Assembly: GCA_035649575.1 (NCBI GenBank)
Contig: DASRJH010000131.1
Coordinates: 1 to 14,573, forward strand
Direction: 5' to 3'
DNA: 14,573 nucleotides
From: DASVAL01 sp035649575
GTDB lineage: Bacteria; Planctomycetota; UBA1135; UBA2386
How positions within the stretch are numbered: position 1 is the stretch's first letter; every line of letters begins with the position of its first letter. Below the pieces are notes generated by a model, which saw only the letters and a program-made list of their open reading frames with translations, did not search any database and was not told where the DNA came from. Below are positions 1-9,000 of the stretch, piece by piece. The translations under genes were made by a program, and so were the position numbers.

Positions 1-2063
1 AACCCCACTTCTGCGAGCAACGCCGCGACACCAGTTGCCGTCGCCCACGACGGCGGCGCCACGAGCCACGCCCCGGCCCACCTCTGCCAGCTCTGCGCAC
101 CCGGCGCGCGCGCGAGGCCATACCACGCGATGGCGACCGGCAGCAGGGCCGTCGCATGCAGCAGGTTCCACGCGCCCTGTCGTTCGAGCGGCCACACGCA
201 CACGAGCGGCCAGACCGCAAGCGCCGCCGCCGCCGCGGCGCCGACGGCGCGCCGGCTCGCGGCGACCGGTCCCAGGTTCGTTTCGGCAACACGCGTTCCC
301 GCGAGCAGCGCCATGATCACGGCGGCCAGCACCGCGGTCGCGACGCCGTTCTGCACCTCGCACCAGACCAGACCGCAGACGACGCCACCGAGCACGCCGA
401 GCCAGCCGATGGACGCCGCGCGCGCGCTGTGCGCGAGACGGCCGAGCAGCACCAACAGGAGTCCGTCGGCCGGCAACACCGCCATCGGCGCGCGCAGATC
501 GCGGCCGAGCAGCAGCGACATCGCGGCGAGACCCAGCGCTGTGGCGACCGCGAAGACGCTCGTGACCTGCCGGTGCGCGTTCCGTCCCGTGCGGCGGAAC
601 CACGCCGTCAGCAGCGCGAGGCCTGCCAGGTATGGCAAGAACGTGATGCCGTAGAACGACAGCGGCAGCTGCTGGCCCGCGTAGCCGAGCTGGCCCGCCG
701 CCTGTTCGCGCAACCGCGCCGCGAGCTCGCGCACCGGCGCCGGCAGGAACAGATAGCCGACCGCGGACAACACGAGCGCCGGCGCCAGCAGTCGCGCGCG
801 CTCGAGACGCAGGCTCGCCAGAAGACCGGTCGCCGCTGCAGCCCACGCCGCGACCATGACGCAGCGCACGTCGCCCGCCGCGAGCAGCACCGCCGAGATG
901 CCGGCCGCATACGCGACCGTCAGCGCGACCGGCGACGGCGCGGCCGCTCGCCCCGCGATCAGCATCCCCGCCAGCGAAAGCGCGGCGACGACGACGCCGA
1001 CCGGCGCGGCCGCCGCTCCGGGGGTGGTTCCCGCCGCCAGCGCCATGCCGATCGCGAGCGCGAGCGCCGCGAAGCCTGCGCCGGCCAGCGCGCACAGGTC
1101 CGCGCTCGGCGACTGGGGCACAAAGCGCCGCCTCGACCACCACGAGAGCGACGGCGCGACGGCGGCCGCCGCACACGATGTGAACACGCGGAACGGCGCC
1201 CACGCCACCGCGAACACGCCGCCGAACACGAGCAGCGCGCTGGCGGCCGCGACCGCGGCGGGCAGTGTCTGGTTCTCCCTGCGCACGAGCGCGCGCAGGA
1301 ACACGACCTGGGCGCCCGCCGCGGCCGCGCCGACCACCAGCGCCAGCGTCACGTTCTCGGCGTGCAGCAGGCTCGCGGCGACGCTGGCCGACGGCGCCAG
1401 CGCGACCGCGACCAGCGACAACGCGCGCGCCGCCACGCGCAGCGCCGCGTCGCGGCCGAGCACGGCGGCCGCACCGTGCAGCAGCCCCGCGAACAGCAGC
1501 AGCCCGCCCGCGACGACGAGCTTCTGCATCGCGCCCGACATCGTCGTCCACGCGGTCGTCGTGAAGTAGACCGCGCCGGCGACGAGCAGGAACCCGGCCA
1601 GCGCGAACAGCAGGTTCTCCGCGAACAACGGTCCGAGACGCGACCACACGCCCGGCTCGTCGCGGCTCGGTTCGACCAGTGGCGGTCCCGAAGACGGCAG
1701 CGGCGGTGGCGCGGGCGGGCTGGCAACGGCCGGAGATGGATCCACGGCCGCGCTCGCGGCGACTGCCGGGGGTTCCTGCGGCAGCGGGGGCGGCAGCTCG
1801 GGGCCTCGCATCGCGATCACCGCCGCGAGCGCCTGACTGCGCTGCCGGGTCAGGAGCTCCCACAGTTCGCGGCGCTGCGCTTCGCCGACGTCGAGCTCGG
1901 ACTCGATCTGACGCCGCAGCCGATCAAGTGCCGACAGGGCCCGCTGGCTCGGCACGTGCACGAAGCGCTCGCAATACGGGCACGTCCGCCACGGTCCCAG
2001 CTGTTCGCCGACGAGCGCGTGCCCGCAGTGGTAGCAGGTCTCTCCGGCCATTGCCGCGATCAT
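1..2063 (-). CDS. Zinc-ribbon, multi-pass membrane protein (partial, C-terminus off the left edge)
   Basis: At least 687 residues are visible, and no stop codon occurs before the left edge. The N-terminus has a CxxC-x14-CxxC zinc ribbon (Cys 10, 13, 28 and 31). A charged, probably helical stretch follows at about residues 40-85, then a proline/alanine-rich linker at about 90-135. From about residue 150 to the edge there are many Leu/Ala/Val-rich segments typical of membrane helices, the first at about 150-168 and 181-202. The ribbon and linker are probably cytoplasmic. The layout resembles actinobacterial zinc-ribbon membrane proteins of the SCO7613 type, whose function is unknown to me; this is resemblance only. 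Two in-frame ATG starts exist, at 2063 and 2051. Neither has a clear Shine-Dalgarno sequence, and I took the upstream one. It is divergent from the ELWxxDGT gene. The reading frame and the zinc ribbon are secure; the function is not known. Confidence 0.8.
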   Translation of the reverse strand, partial: MIAAMAGETCYHCGHALVGEQLGPWRTCPYCERFVHVPSQRALSALDRLRRQIESELDVGEAQRRELWELLTRQRSQALAAVIAMRGPELPPPLPQEPPAVAASAAVDPSPAVASPPAPPPLPSSGPPLVEPSRDEPGVWSRLGPLFAENLLFALAGFLLVAGAVYFTTTAWTTMSGAMQKLVVAGGLLLFAGLLHGAAAVLGRDAALRVAARALSLVAVALAPSASVAASLLHAENVTLALVVGAAAAGAQVVFLRALVRRENQTLPAAVAAASALLVFGGVFAVAWAPFRVFTSCAAAAVAPSLSWWSRRRFVPQSPSADLCALAGAGFAALALAIGMALAAGTTPGAAAAPVGVVVAALSLAGMLIAGRAAAPSPVALTVAYAAGISAVLLAAGDVRCVMVAAWAAAATGLLASLRLERARLLAPALVLSAVGYLFLPAPVRELAARLREQAAGQLGYAGQQLPLSFYGITFLPYLAGLALLTAWFRRTGRNAHRQVTSVFAVATALGLAAMSLLLGRDLRAPMAVLPADGLLLVLLGRLAHSARAASIGWLGVLGGVVCGLVWCEVQNGVATAVLAAVIMALLAGTRVAETNLGPVAASRRAVGAAAAAALAVWPLVCVWPLERQGAWNLLHATALLPVAIAWYGLARAPGAQSWQRWAGAWLVAPPSWATATGVAALLAEVG

Positions 2064-2175
2064 CGGCGGCGGCCCGGGCAAGGGAAGAGCGAGTCTTGTT
2101 CGTGCGCCGTTCGGTGCGGTCTGCACCCGCCAGGTGTGACAAACGGCGCGCGCTGATCCTCAGAGGCGCACTTCC
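2064..2175. promoter_or_regulatory. Divergent intergenic region between membrane-protein and ELWxxDGT genes
   Basis: These 112 bp separate two divergently transcribed genes and must hold the promoter for the plus-strand gene and probably one for the minus-strand gene. I see no convincing -35/-10 pair in either direction. A purine-rich AGAGG at 2162-2166, 9 bases before the ATG at 2176, is a reasonable ribosome binding site for the plus-strand gene and supports that start. Confidence 0.35.
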
Positions 2176-5100
2176 ATGCACCGTCAACTCTTCTCGACGC
2201 TCTTCTGTTCCTTGCTGCCGCTCGCAGCCATGCCTGCCCAGAACCTCGTGCGCGACCTGACGCCGGCCAGCGCCTCGACCGTGGGCGGCAATCCCGGCAC
2301 CGCGGTGATCTGCAACGGCGTCGCGTACTTTGCGGCCGCCGACCAATACGGCCGCGAGCTCTGGCGCACCGACGGCACCGACCTCGGCACGTTCCGGCTG
2401 CGCGACGCCAATCCCGGTGCTTTCAGCTCCGACCCGCAGCTGCTGACGGTCGCCGGCAACCGCGTGTTCTTCACGGCGCGCCGCGAAGGCCAGGGTCGCG
2501 AGCTGTGGGTCACCGACGGCACGTCGGCGACCACGCGTCTCGTCGTCGATCTCGCGACCGGCACCAACGTCGGCGCCGACATCACGTCGATGGTCGCGTG
2601 GAACGGCCTCGTCTTCTTCGCGGCGACGACCGCCAGCAACGGCACCGAGCTGTGGCGCAGCGACGGCACGGCCGCCGGCACGCAGCTCGTCACCGACCTC
2701 GTGCCCGGCACCAACTCGTCGGCGCCGGCCGATCTCGTCGTCTGGAACGGCCAGCTCTGGTTCGTCGCGACGACGTCGGCGACCGGCCGCGAGCTGTTCC
2801 GCACGGACGGCACGGCGGCCGGCACGTCGCTCGGGCTCGAGCTCGCGGGGGCTTCCTCGACGCTGGTCCCCATGGACCTCGTCGTCGCCGGCAACCTGCT
2901 GTTCTTCACGGCGCAGCAGACCGCGACCGGCCGCGAGCTCTGGCGCAGCGACGGCACGGCGGCCGGCACCTTCTTGGTGCGCGAGATCGCCACGGGCAGC
3001 GGCGGCGCGTCGATCGAACGGCTCACGCCGTTCGGCAACCGGGTGCTGTTCTGGGCCAACGACGGCAGCTCGGGTCTCGAGCCGTGGAGCAGCGACGGCA
3101 CGCAGGCCGGCACCGTGCGGCTCGTCGACGCAACGGGTGGCCCAGGCCACAGCGCCGCGATGGCGTTCGCCGTGCAGGGTGCGACCGCGTATTTCGGCGG
3201 CGGCTCGGGCAGCGTGTTCCAGCTCTACCGCACGAACGGAACCGCCGCCGGCACGACGATCGTCAGCGGGCCGTTCGCATCGATCTCCGAACCGGTCGCC
3301 GCGTTCGGCGCTGCGGCGTTCGCCGGCCGCGTGACCGGCGGCACGCTGCAACTGTGGCGCACGGACGGCACCGGGCCGGGCACGTCCGAGCTGCTCGCGA
3401 CGACGCCGAGCAGCAATCCGCAGAACCTGACGCCGTTCGGCACGCGGCTGCTCTACCAGGCGACCGCGACGACGTTCGGCAACGAGCTGTTCGTCAGCGA
3501 CGGCGCGCCCGCCAGCACGAAGCTGCTCTACGACCACGCGAGCACGCGCGGCGACACCGACATCCGCGAGATGCTCGATTACCAGGGGCGCCTGTTCTTC
3601 CGCGCGTCGACGGCCGGACTCGGCACCGAGCCGTGGTTCAGCGACGGCACGCAGGCCGGCACGAACGTGCTGCTCGACATCAACCCGCTCGGCGGGAGCA
3701 GCTCGCCTGCCGACGTCACCGTGTGGAACGGACAGCTCTGGTTCGGCGGCTTCTGGCCGAACAACGGCATCGAGCTGGTCCACAGCGACGGCACCGCGGC
3801 CGGCACGGCGCTCGGCGTCGACGTCGCGGCGGGTGCCGCCAACTCGGGTCCGCGCAAGCTGACGCCGGCCGGCAACAAGCTGTTCTTCACCGCGACGCGC
3901 ACCAGCGGCGTCGAGCTGTTCGTCACCGACGGCACCAGCCCGGGCACGGCGCAGTTCGACCTGCAGCCCGGCAACAACAGCAGCAACCCGGACGACTTCG
4001 TCGTGCTCGGCAACCGCGTGGTATTCAGCGCGAGCGACAGCACACGCGGCCTCGAGCCGTGGAGCAGCGACGGCACGCTGGCCGGCACGTTGCCGCTCGC
4101 CGACTTCCAGCCCGGCACGAGCTCGGGCTTCTTCGACGGCTTCGCGGTGCTCGGCAGCCACGCGTACTTCGCCGCGATCACGACCGGCGCCGGCATCGAG
4201 CTGTGCCGCACCGACGGCACGCCGGGTGGCACGGGTCTGTTCGCCGACCTGATGCCGGGCACCGCGGGCTCGCGGCCGAACGGCTTCGTCACGGCCGGCA
4301 ACCGCCTGTTCTTCCGCGCCTTCGTGAACAACCTCGAGGTCGGGCTCTGGGTCACCGACGGCACCGTGGCCGGCACCGGGGTCGTGCTCGACCTGCCCGG
4401 CGCTCTGTCCGCCGACATCCAGGACATGGTCGCGGTCGGCAGCAACCTGTTCTTCGTCGCCGACGACCGGGTGCACGGTCGCGAGCTGTGGGTCAGCGAC
4501 GGCACCGCCGCCGGCACGCGGCTCGTGATCGACCTCGATCAGGGTCCCGGCGACGGCGTGCTCGCGGGCACGCTCGCGGTCCTCGGCGCGACCGGCCTCA
4601 TCGGATTCGCGGGCCACGACGGCAGCGACGGACTGCAGCTGTGGGCGTCCGACGGCTCCGCCCCCGGAACGCTGCAGCTCGGGCGCATCGGTACTTTGGC
4701 CGGCGCCGGTGCGGCGACGCTGCACTCGCTGCGGCTCGTCGGCACGAAGCTGTTCTTCGTCGCCGACGACGGCGTGCTCGGCGAGGAGCTGTGGGTGTTC
4801 GAGCTCGGCGCGCCGAACCAGGCGCTCGCGCAGAAGTACGGCAGCAGCACGTGTCCCGGCACCGGCAACCGCACGCCGCGCATCGCGCCGTTTCTGCTGC
4901 CGGTGATCGGCAACGCCGCGTTCGCGATCGACGTCGACAACGCCCTGCCGAACAGCATCGCGGTGCTGTTCGCATCGTTCGCGCCGTCGGCGATCGTGCT
5001 CGACGGGTGTCGCGTGCTGCTCGGGCTGCCGGCGACGAGCGTGGCCGCGGTGTTCACCGACGCGGCCGGTGTCGCGCGCACGCCGTTCCCGATCCCCGCG

Positions 5101-5217
5101 GACCCGGCGCTGCAGGGCTTGCAGGTGTTCGGCCAGTATGTCGTGCTGGACCCGAACGGGCCGCTGTTCGGCGACTTCTCGCTCAGCGACGGGCTTCGCC
5201 TGCGCGTCGGCACCTGA
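2176..5217 (+). CDS. Secreted ELWxxDGT-repeat protein with planctomycete-type C-terminal domain
   Basis: The protein has 1013 residues. Residues 1-21 form a Sec signal peptide: a basic N-terminus, then a Leu-rich core ending MPA before QN. About 17 ELWxxDGT-xAGT units with a very regular period of about 48 residues start near residue 59, with core motifs at 61, 109, 158, 206, 254 and 302. They end in a degenerate half unit (GEELWVFELG) near 877. Each unit also carries a hydrophobic strand such as LFFTA or VFFAA, consistent with a beta-propeller-like or solenoid fold. Residues about 885-1013 form a separate domain with two cysteines (893 and 945), probably a disulfide. This domain recurs at the C-termini of secreted planctomycete proteins. 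No LPxTG, PEP-CTERM or lipobox is present. The role is probably extracellular or surface binding, but the ligand is unknown. It is convergent with sodB. Start choice is supported by the signal peptide and the AGAGG upstream. Confidence 0.92.
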   Translation: MHRQLFSTLFCSLLPLAAMPAQNLVRDLTPASASTVGGNPGTAVICNGVAYFAAADQYGRELWRTDGTDLGTFRLRDANPGAFSSDPQLLTVAGNRVFFTARREGQGRELWVTDGTSATTRLVVDLATGTNVGADITSMVAWNGLVFFAATTASNGTELWRSDGTAAGTQLVTDLVPGTNSSAPADLVVWNGQLWFVATTSATGRELFRTDGTAAGTSLGLELAGASSTLVPMDLVVAGNLLFFTAQQTATGRELWRSDGTAAGTFLVREIATGSGGASIERLTPFGNRVLFWANDGSSGLEPWSSDGTQAGTVRLVDATGGPGHSAAMAFAVQGATAYFGGGSGSVFQLYRTNGTAAGTTIVSGPFASISEPVAAFGAAAFAGRVTGGTLQLWRTDGTGPGTSELLATTPSSNPQNLTPFGTRLLYQATATTFGNELFVSDGAPASTKLLYDHASTRGDTDIREMLDYQGRLFFRASTAGLGTEPWFSDGTQAGTNVLLDINPLGGSSSPADVTVWNGQLWFGGFWPNNGIELVHSDGTAAGTALGVDVAAGAANSGPRKLTPAGNKLFFTATRTSGVELFVTDGTSPGTAQFDLQPGNNSSNPDDFVVLGNRVVFSASDSTRGLEPWSSDGTLAGTLPLADFQPGTSSGFFDGFAVLGSHAYFAAITTGAGIELCRTDGTPGGTGLFADLMPGTAGSRPNGFVTAGNRLFFRAFVNNLEVGLWVTDGTVAGTGVVLDLPGALSADIQDMVAVGSNLFFVADDRVHGRELWVSDGTAAGTRLVIDLDQGPGDGVLAGTLAVLGATGLIGFAGHDGSDGLQLWASDGSAPGTLQLGRIGTLAGAGAATLHSLRLVGTKLFFVADDGVLGEELWVFELGAPNQALAQKYGSSTCPGTGNRTPRIAPFLLPVIGNAAFAIDVDNALPNSIAVLFASFAPSAIVLDGCRVLLGLPATSVAAVFTDAAGVARTPFPIPADPALQGLQVFGQYVVLDPNGPLFGDFSLSDGLRLRVGT
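2350..4806 (+). repeat. Tandem ELWxxDGT-coding repeat array, period about 144 bp
   Basis: Within the secreted-protein gene, about 17 units plus a terminal half unit recur every 144 bp or so. The best conserved DNA lies around the SDGTAAGT/TDGTAAGT core, for example near 2664, 2811, 2949 and 3789, where the nucleotide sequence is nearly identical between units. Other units have diverged, for example NGT near 3237 and DGA near 3502. The pattern suggests old internal duplication with selection on the motif rather than recent amplification. Confidence 0.85.
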
Positions 5218-5222
5218 TCGCC

Positions 5223-5236
5223 GCGGCCCGCGCCGC
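5223..5236. terminator. Possible hairpin in the convergent gap
   Basis: The 26-bp gap between the two convergent stop codons contains a GC-only 5-bp stem with a 4-base loop: GCGGC at 5223-5227 and GCCGC at 5232-5236. There is no T-run on either side, so it is not a canonical intrinsic terminator. It could still act as a bidirectional 3'-end hairpin. Such short GC stems arise easily by chance in DNA of this composition. Confidence 0.2.
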
Positions 5237-5243
5237 AGGCGAC

Positions 5244-5843
5244 TCAGGCCCTGGCGAGGTTCTGGTTCGCGAAGTCCCAGTTCACGAGGTGGTCGAGGAA
5301 GGCCTTGATGTAGTCGGGCCGGCGGTTCTGGAAGTCGAGGTAATACGCGTGCTCCCAGACGTCCATCGTGAGCAGCGGCACCGCGCCGGTCATGAACGGC
5401 GTCTCGGCGTTCGCCGTCTTGGTGACCTCGAGCTTGCCGTTGCGCAGGCTGAGCCACGCCCAGCCGCTGCCGAACTGCGTCGCGCCGGCCTGGTTGAACT
5501 GCTCGACGAACTTCGCGTAGCCGCCGAGGTCGGTGTCGATCTTCTTCGCGATGTTGCCCGAAGGCTTGCCGCCGCCCTTTGGATTCATCGAGCTCCAGTA
5601 GAACGAGTGGTTCCACGCCTGGGCCGCATTGTTGAAGATCGCGACCTTGTCGGGCTTGCCGGCCGTGGCCTTGACGATCTCGACCACCGACTTCCCGGCG
5701 AGCTCGGTGCCCTCGAGGAGCTTGTTGCCGTTCGTCACGTAGGCCGCATGGTGCTTGCCGTGATGGATCGACAGCGTCTGCGCGTTGATGTGGGGAGCCA
5801 GCGCGTCGACTGAGTAAGGAAGGGAAGGAAGTTCCAAGGCCAT
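5244..5843 (-). CDS. sodB: Iron-type superoxide dismutase
   Basis: The 199-residue product converts superoxide to oxygen and hydrogen peroxide in the cytoplasm; there is no signal peptide. All four metal ligands of the Fe/Mn family are visible: His27, His79 (in AWNHSFYW), Asp161 and His165 (in DVWEHAYY). The active-site glutamine is in the FeSOD position, Gln75 of AAQAWNH, so I call it the iron type; metal use cannot be proved from sequence. Length is normal for SodB, and the C-terminal YLDFQNRRPDYI block is classic. The ATG at 5843 gives the standard N-terminus, preceded by a weak GAAG. The gene is alone on its strand, with a 183-bp upstream gap containing a perfect 20-bp palindrome that may regulate it. 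Its stop is 26 bp from that of the converging ELWxxDGT gene. Confidence 0.97.
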   Translation of the reverse strand: MALELPSLPYSVDALAPHINAQTLSIHHGKHHAAYVTNGNKLLEGTELAGKSVVEIVKATAGKPDKVAIFNNAAQAWNHSFYWSSMNPKGGGKPSGNIAKKIDTDLGGYAKFVEQFNQAGATQFGSGWAWLSLRNGKLEVTKTANAETPFMTGAVPLLTMDVWEHAYYLDFQNRRPDYIKAFLDHLVNWDFANQNLARA

Positions 5844-5863
5844 GATCGTTCTTCAGTGGGTGG

Positions 5864-5883
5864 CGCAGCGTCGCGACGCTGCG
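5864..5883. promoter_or_regulatory. Perfect 20-bp palindrome upstream of sodB (candidate operator or 5'-UTR hairpin)
   Basis: The sequence CGCAGCGTCGCGACGCTGCG is its own reverse complement over all 20 bases. It ends 20 bases before the sodB ATG, which is at 5843 on the minus strand. A dimeric regulator site or a strong stem in the 5' leader that affects translation are both possible. A smaller perfect palindrome, GAAGCGCTTC, lies further upstream at 5915-5924. The site does not look like an E. coli Fur box, which is AT-rich. Confidence 0.5.
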
Positions 5884-6013
5884 GTGGGGAAAGGACCGAC
5901 GATAGAGGACGCGGGAAGCGCTTCGTTCTTTCAAGGCCGGTCACCTTCCCGGACTGAGGAGGTCCGCGCGTAGGGTGATCGCCCCATCCAGGTTGCCCTG
6001 CGGAACGACTTCA

Positions 6014-6029
6014 TGACGACGCGCCGTCA
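6014..6029 (-). terminator. Weak stem-loop over the stop codon of the DUF4132 gene
   Basis: On the minus strand TGACG and CGTCA form a 5-bp stem around a 6-base loop, and the stop codon TGA at 6027-6029 is part of the stem. No T-run follows. It may help end transcription before sodB, but a chance occurrence is likely. Confidence 0.15.
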
Positions 6030-9000
6030 ACGCGCAGCGATCTGCCGTACGATCGTGGGGTCCTTGATCGCGTCGTCGGCGGCCAGCAGGAACGCCTTGC
6101 TGAGCACGATAGCCAGCGTCGAGTCGCCCTCGAACGGCAGGAACAGACGCTCGCCGCCGACCGCGCCCGGATCGCGGGCCGGCACGATGCAGAGATACTG
6201 ATCGTTGGGCTCCATCAGGATGTTGCCGCTGCCGAGGTGGATCTTGTAGGTGCGGACCTTCCCGCGCACGACCAGGAAGCGATCGGTGAACGAACACTGG
6301 CCGGCGATCTTGAGCCGCGGCACGAGCCGCTCGAGGATCGCGCGGCGCGTGCGCGCCGTCTCGCCGAGCTCGCCGAACGAGTAGCTGTTCCAGTAGTCGC
6401 GATAGCGGCCACCGGGCCCTCCGTCCTGCCACGTCGGATCGTTCCCGACCGACGCGACGCCGACGAACAGGTCCACGTCTCGCATGACCTCGCTGAACAC
6501 GAGCGCAGGGATCTCGGCCAGCGGCAACGGCTCGTTCACACCGCGCGTGCCGGGTCCCGCGGCCGCACTCGCGTAGCCGCCGCCGCCGGCGTGCGCGCGA
6601 TTCTCGGCCGCGTCCACGCGGTAGAAACGCACCTGGTCGGTGACCACTCGAAGGAATGCGCCGCTCTCGTTCGCGTCCGTCGTGTAGTTGTCACCGGCGC
6701 CCTCGACCCAGTATTCGGCGCGCAGCCCCCACGACGCCAGCTCGCGGCACGTCGGTGGATACGTGTCATCGACCATCATGCGCAGCTTGTTCTTCCAGCC
6801 GCGCGCCGCACAGAGCGCGTTGTATTGGTGCTGCCGCAGCACGTGCGCCGCGAAACGGTTCGAGTAGTTCTCTGTGCGCCGCTCGGCGTCCGTGAGCAGA
6901 TAGACCTCGCGGTGCGCCTGCTTGAATGGCTGGCGGATCTCGTGCGCTTCGATCCAGCGGCGCCAGACTATCACGTCCTCGACCGCGCGGCCGATCGGGT
7001 GCCAGAGCTCGACCTCGCTGTCGGCCGGCACGTCGAGCTCGCGATCGCCGGCGTCGACGAGGCGACCGTTCGACCAGATCGCGGCGCGCGTCGTGCCGTT
7101 CGCACTCAACGTCCAGACGAGCCGGCGCGCGAGCGTGCCGACGAGCGGGTGGTCGAGATACCGTTCGCGCCAGACGGCGACGGGCCAGCGCTGCTGCGAC
7201 AGGAACATCGCGTCGAGCCGCTCGCTCTGCGCCGGCAGCATCGAGGCGATGTCCTTCGCGACGCCCTGCAGCTCCACGAGCTCTTCCTTGTGCTCGCTCT
7301 TCACCTTCGCCGGTGCGGATTTCTGCGCCTTGCCGTCGGCGCGGCTCCAGTGGATCTCGACGTCGCGCCCGTCGACGCGCAGCTCGGCGATGTACTCGCC
7401 GTCGGCGAACGTCTCGCGGCGGACCCCGACGGCTTCGAGTCCGTAGGACGGAACCGCCATCTCCTCGATCTGGTCGCGCGGCAGCGACAACGCCTCGGCA
7501 GCCGCCGTGAACGCCTTCTCGATCTCCTTCTGCGCCGTGCCGAACTTCACGCGGACCTTGAGCATCGCGAGACGGCCGACGGCCTCGGGCGATCCGATCT
7601 CCGACAGCGCGTAGACCGCGGCGTTGCCGACCTTGACCGCGCGCGGCCCGACCCCGGGAACCTTGCGATACGCGGAGACGGCGACCGCGGCGACCGCACG
7701 CGTGAGCGCGTCGTCGCGCGGCAGCGTCGGCGCGAGCCAGAGCAGCCCGCGCAGGCAGGTCGCGTTCTCCTCGTGCATGACGTCGCCCGTGGATCGTGTG
7801 TCGCCGGGGTACTCTCCGAGCCGCGTGATCGAGCGGCCCTGCGCGACGCTCGGCAGCCAACGCTCGAGCGCCGCCAACACGCGGTCGTTGCCAATCGCGG
7901 CGACGAGCTTGCTGCCGGTCTTCAGCCACTTCGCCGACGGGCGTGCGCCGGTGGCGCTCAGCGCGTGCTCGAGCAGTGCGTTCCACGGCCCGCGGTCGCG
8001 CCGCCGGAGTCGCGTCAGGTCGTCGTTGAGCTGATCGGTCCAAACCTCGCCGGGCACGAGGAAGAACTCGGCGCCGTCGCCGACGAGCGCCGTGAGCCGG
8101 GTGGCTTCGGTCGGCATGCCCAACGGCGGGCCGCCGATCCACGACGCGCGCAGCAGGTGCAGCACGTAGCGCTCGCCGTCGCCGAGCGGGGTTCTCGCGG
8201 CCTCCTGTTCGACCTGGCCGAGCAGCGTTGCGAAGCAGGCTTCGAGCGACCCCCGATCCCACGTGGCACCGCGCATCGCGACGTAGAGCAGGAAGTCGAA
8301 GACTCCCGCGCGGTCGAGCACGAACGTGCGTTCGGTCAGCCTTCTCGTGATCCAAGCGAGCGCGGGTCGCGACTGCCAACCCGCGGTGTTCGCGTAGTCG
8401 GCGCGCACCAGGAAGCCAGCCGCGTCGCGTTCCGCCGCGGCGAGCAGCAGCCGCCCGGTTGCACCGGCGTCCATGGCAGCCACGCGCTTGCCGCCGCGCA
8501 TCGTCTCGATCGGCGGATGCGTGTAGTTCGAAGTGCCGACGACGGACGCGAGCATCTCGCTCAGCAGATCGTGCTCCGAGCGCAACGGTGAATCTGCGCG
8601 CAGCGCGAAGGCGTCCGGGGCGAGCGCCTGCGTCGCGACGTGCTCGCCCCCCACGCCGAGCCGTCGTTTGACCGCGTCGAGCACCGCGGCGTGCCCAGCC
8701 GGCGCGGCAGCGGGTGGCGGCGACACGGTCGCCGGCCCATCGTCGTCGGGCTCGGCAGCCGCGGCGCCCGGCGCGGCGGGACGGGCGAGCAGCTGCTCGA
8801 CCGTCGTGCCATACCGCGCAGCGTCCTTGTCGCGCGACTCGCGAAGACGCGCCGCGAAGTGCGCAATGCTCGCTCGCAGCGCATCGCTGAGCGCATGCGC
8901 GCCGAGAAACCGCTGCAGCGCGCGCGTCACGTGCCCGACGGGCACCATGTACATCGACAGCCGCTCCGTGTTGATGCAGAGCTCGAGCAGCGCGAGCAGG

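Noticed and set aside
156..2156. Long plus-strand open frame (666 codons) over the zinc-ribbon membrane gene
   Set aside because: The translation is almost only Arg, Gln, Asp and His with no hydrophobic core. The minus-strand frame has the zinc ribbon and membrane segments.
1924..5934. A 1336-codon open frame on the minus strand, antisense to the ELWxxDGT gene and sodB
   Set aside because: Its translation is Arg/Ala/Glu-rich and low in complexity, as expected for an off-frame reading of GC-rich DNA. It covers two clear genes with recognised motifs in other frames.
6237..8591. 784-codon plus-strand open frame antisense to the DUF4132 gene
   Set aside because: The composition is that of a shadow frame, and the opposite strand carries well-conserved DUF4132 motifs throughout.
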